This document shows positions 5,556-7,682 of a stretch of 7,682 bases of DNA, in pieces (positions within the stretch are counted from its first letter, which is position 1; the number at the start of each line of letters is the position of its first letter). The stretch lies in the NCBI GenBank assembly GCA_023434015.1, contig JAEYTM010000232.1, positions 1-7,682 on the forward strand. Reading direction: 5' to 3'. Both the position numbers and the translations under genes were made by a program. The notes beneath the pieces are model-generated. The model was not told the DNA's origin. It saw nothing but the letters and a program-made list of their open reading frames with translations, and made no database searches. Origin of the DNA: Pseudomonadota bacterium. GTDB lineage: Bacteria; Pseudomonadota; Alphaproteobacteria; Caulobacterales; Caulobacteraceae.

Positions 5556-7682
5556 CTAGCCGGTGTTCCTCAGGCCGGCCGCCACCCCGTTGATGGTCAG
5601 GTGGATGCCCTCGCGCACCGCCTCGTCGTCGTCGCCGCGCCGCCGACGGCGGATCAGCTCGATCTGCAGATGGTTCAGGGGATCGATGTAGGGCAGGCGC
5701 GAGCGGATCACCGCCGCCAGGTCCGGATTGTCGTCGAGCAGGGCGGTCTGGCCGGTGATCGCCAGCAGAGCCTCGGTGGTGCGTTCCCATTCGGCGCGGA
5801 TCCGGCCGAAGACCGTGTCGGCCAGCGCCCTGTCCTCCACCAGGCCGGCGTAGCGGCCGGCGATGGCCAGATCGCCCTTGGCCAGCACCATCTCCATATT
5901 GGCCAGCATCGAGGAGAAGAACGGCCAGCTCTCGTGCAGTTCGGCGAGCTGCGCGGTCGATACGCCCTGCACCGCCGAGCCGAAGCCGTACCAGCCGGGC
6001 AGCATGGCGCGCGACTGCGACCAGGAGAACACCCAGGGGATCGCCCGCAGCCCCTGGATCGAGCGCTGCGCCTGACGCGACGTCGGCCGGCTGCCGATGT
6101 TGAGGTCCGCGATCTCGCTGATCGGGGTGGCGGCGTAGAAATAGTCGACGAAGCCCGGCGTCTCGTAGACCAGCGACCGGTAGGCGCGCATGGCGGCCTC
6201 GGCGAGGCCGTCCATGGTCCTGGCGTGGGGCTTGGCGAGCTCCGCCGTCGGCGCCTTGCGCAGGGAGGCCAGCACAACCCCCGCCGTCAGGGTCTCCAGG
6301 CTCTGCCTCGCCAGTTCGGGATCGGCGTATTTATTGGCGACAACCTCGCCCTGTTCGGTGATGCGGATGCGGCCGTTCACCGTGCCCTGGGGTTGGGCAA
6401 GCAAGGCCTCGAAGCTGGAGCCCCCGCCCCGGCCCACCGCCCCGCCGCGACCGTGGAAGAGCTGCAGCCGCAGGTCGGCGTCGCGGGCGACCCGGCCGAG
6501 CGCCCGGGAGGTCTGGTAGAGCTCCCAGGTGGACGTGAGGTAGCTGCCGTCCTTGTTGGAGTCGGAATAGCCGATCATCACTTCCTGGAGGCCGATCGGC
6601 TCCGCCAGGGCCCGGACCAGCGGCAGGTCTAGATAGGTCCGCAGCGTCTGCGGCGCCGCACGCAGGTCGGCGATGGTTTCGAACAGCGGCTCCGCATAGA
6701 CCTGGGTCCGCGGCGGATCGCCCGGCTGGAACAGGCCCACCTCCTTAAGCAGGAGATAGACTTCCAGCAGGTCGGAAACCGAGGTGGTGTTCGAAACGAT
6801 GTAGGCGCGGATCGCGTCGCGGCCGTAAAGCCGCTTCACCTCGGCCGCGGCCCGCAGCACCTCGAGCTCCCGGGCGGTCTCATCGCCATAGTCCGCGAAG
6901 GGCGAATGCAGCAGCCGGCTGTGGCCCAGTTCGGCCACCAGCAGGGCGCAGCGCGCCTCCTCGTCCAGCGCCTCATAGTCCGCGCAGACCCCCGCGCCCT
7001 TCAGCAGCTCCGCCACCGTGCGCGCGTGGACCGCGGAGTTCTGGCGCATGTCCAGGCGGGCGAGGTGGAAGCCGAAGGTGTCGACCGCACGGATCAGATC
7101 GGGCAGCGGCCCGTGGGCGAAGGCCTCGCCATGCCGGGCGGTCAGAGACGCCTGGACGATCTCAAGGTCGGCCTTCAGCTCGTCCGGCGTGGCGTAGGGC
7201 GCGAGGACGGCCGCCGCCGGCCGCGACGGCGCCTCACCGGTCAGGAGCGGATAGGTTGCGGCCAGCCGCGCATAGATTCCGGTCAAGGCGCGCCGGTAGG
7301 GTTCGTCGGCGCGGTGAGCCGACGGGTCCCGGGCGGCGTCGGCCAGTGTCTGGAGCTCAGGTGTGACCTCCGCCAGCCGGCCGGAAAGCGACAGTTCGGC
7401 TCCGAGGGCGTGGACCGCGTCCAGATAGGCCCCGAGCGCTCCGCGCGCCTGGCGCGCCATCGCCTGGCGCATGACCGCGGCAGTGACATAGGGATTGCCG
7501 TCGCGGTCGCCGCCCACCCATGAGCCGACCCGCAGGAAGCTGTTCAGCCGTTCCGGCTCGCCGAGCGTCTCCAGCCACCGGGCGTAGAGTCGCGGCAGCG
7601 CCGGCAGGAAGCTGCGCTCGAAATAGGAGACCGCGTTCTCGATCTCGTCCCCGACCCCCAGCTTCACCGACCGCAACAGGCG
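5556..7682 (-). CDS. ppc: Phosphoenolpyruvate carboxylase (N-terminus outside window)
   Basis: PEPC adds bicarbonate to phosphoenolpyruvate to make oxaloacetate, replenishing the TCA cycle. 708 residues are visible; the frame stays open to the window edge, so the TTG at 7676 is internal. By alignment to E. coli PEPC (883 aa), about 170 residues are missing, including the catalytic His138 (TAHPTE). Visible motifs are VGSWVGGDRDGNP, EPIGLQEVMIGYSDSNKDG (Lys377, equivalent to E. coli Lys546), FHGRGGAVGRGGG (His410 and Arg418, equivalent to His579 and Arg587), GEVVANKYADPELA, RPTSRQAQRSIQGLRAIPWV and the invariant C-terminal RNTG. Residues that bind the inhibitor L-aspartate in E. coli are kept: Lys602 (E. 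coli 773), Arg662 (832) and Asn706 (881). Feedback by aspartate or malate is therefore expected. It ends with TAG, and matB starts 48 bp downstream on the same strand, probably in one transcript. Confidence 0.97.
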   Translation of the reverse strand, partial: RLLRSVKLGVGDEIENAVSYFERSFLPALPRLYARWLETLGEPERLNSFLRVGSWVGGDRDGNPYVTAAVMRQAMARQARGALGAYLDAVHALGAELSLSGRLAEVTPELQTLADAARDPSAHRADEPYRRALTGIYARLAATYPLLTGEAPSRPAAAVLAPYATPDELKADLEIVQASLTARHGEAFAHGPLPDLIRAVDTFGFHLARLDMRQNSAVHARTVAELLKGAGVCADYEALDEEARCALLVAELGHSRLLHSPFADYGDETARELEVLRAAAEVKRLYGRDAIRAYIVSNTTSVSDLLEVYLLLKEVGLFQPGDPPRTQVYAEPLFETIADLRAAPQTLRTYLDLPLVRALAEPIGLQEVMIGYSDSNKDGSYLTSTWELYQTSRALGRVARDADLRLQLFHGRGGAVGRGGGSSFEALLAQPQGTVNGRIRITEQGEVVANKYADPELARQSLETLTAGVVLASLRKAPTAELAKPHARTMDGLAEAAMRAYRSLVYETPGFVDYFYAATPISEIADLNIGSRPTSRQAQRSIQGLRAIPWVFSWSQSRAMLPGWYGFGSAVQGVSTAQLAELHESWPFFSSMLANMEMVLAKGDLAIAGRYAGLVEDRALADTVFGRIRAEWERTTEALLAITGQTALLDDNPDLAAVIRSRLPYIDPLNHLQIELIRRRRRGDDDEAVREGIHLTINGVAAGLRNTG

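Noticed and set aside
5544..6632. Long plus-strand open frame (362 codons) antisense to ppc
   Set aside because: Its translation is Gly/Arg/Ala/Gln-rich low-complexity sequence, and it lies fully inside ppc, whose motifs are unmistakable. Long antisense frames are expected in DNA this GC-rich.

Overview
The window is a compact, very GC-rich stretch of bacterial chromosome. Coding bias (G/C at third codon positions), gene families and a Rhizobium-type malonyl-CoA synthetase point to an alphaproteobacterium. A Caulobacterales relative such as Caulobacter or Phenylobacterium is my best guess, but that is an inference without database support. I see no transposase, integrase, tRNA, rRNA, CRISPR array or phage gene.

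Left part, plus strand (1-2807): three genes read in the same direction. They are the 3' end of a class I SAM-dependent methyltransferase with an NPPY motif (cut by the window start), a complete pirin-family cupin protein, and a complete stand-alone PabB (aminodeoxychorismate synthase component I, folate branch). A possible promoter sits just before the pirin gene, so the pirin gene and pabB may form their own unit. pabB meets a small minus-strand gene (65 aa, unknown function) exactly at a shared CTAG, where both stop codons overlap.

Middle (3002-3342): the only sizeable non-coding stretch, 341 bp between the divergent small gene and a Crp/Fnr-type regulator. It carries two adjacent inverted repeats built on CCGAA/TTCGG, a strong -35-like TTGACGG facing the small gene, and a short AT-rich palindrome. 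It is the least explained part of the window.

Right part: the Crp/Fnr regulator (plus, 3343-4125) runs 25 bp into the 3' end of a convergent acyl-CoA synthetase gene that closely resembles MatB (malonate + CoA + ATP to malonyl-CoA). The MatB-like gene lies 48 bp downstream of ppc (phosphoenolpyruvate carboxylase, minus strand, 5' end beyond the window). The two are probably co-transcribed, with a hairpin in the gap just before the matB ribosome binding site. Together they could link anaplerotic CO2 fixation to malonate/malonyl-CoA supply.

Overall this is mostly ordinary core metabolism. I did not find a clear novel system. The points most worth a second look are the 341-bp intergenic palindromes, the small conserved-looking gene, the ppc-matB arrangement, and the regulator with no visible cofactor ligands.
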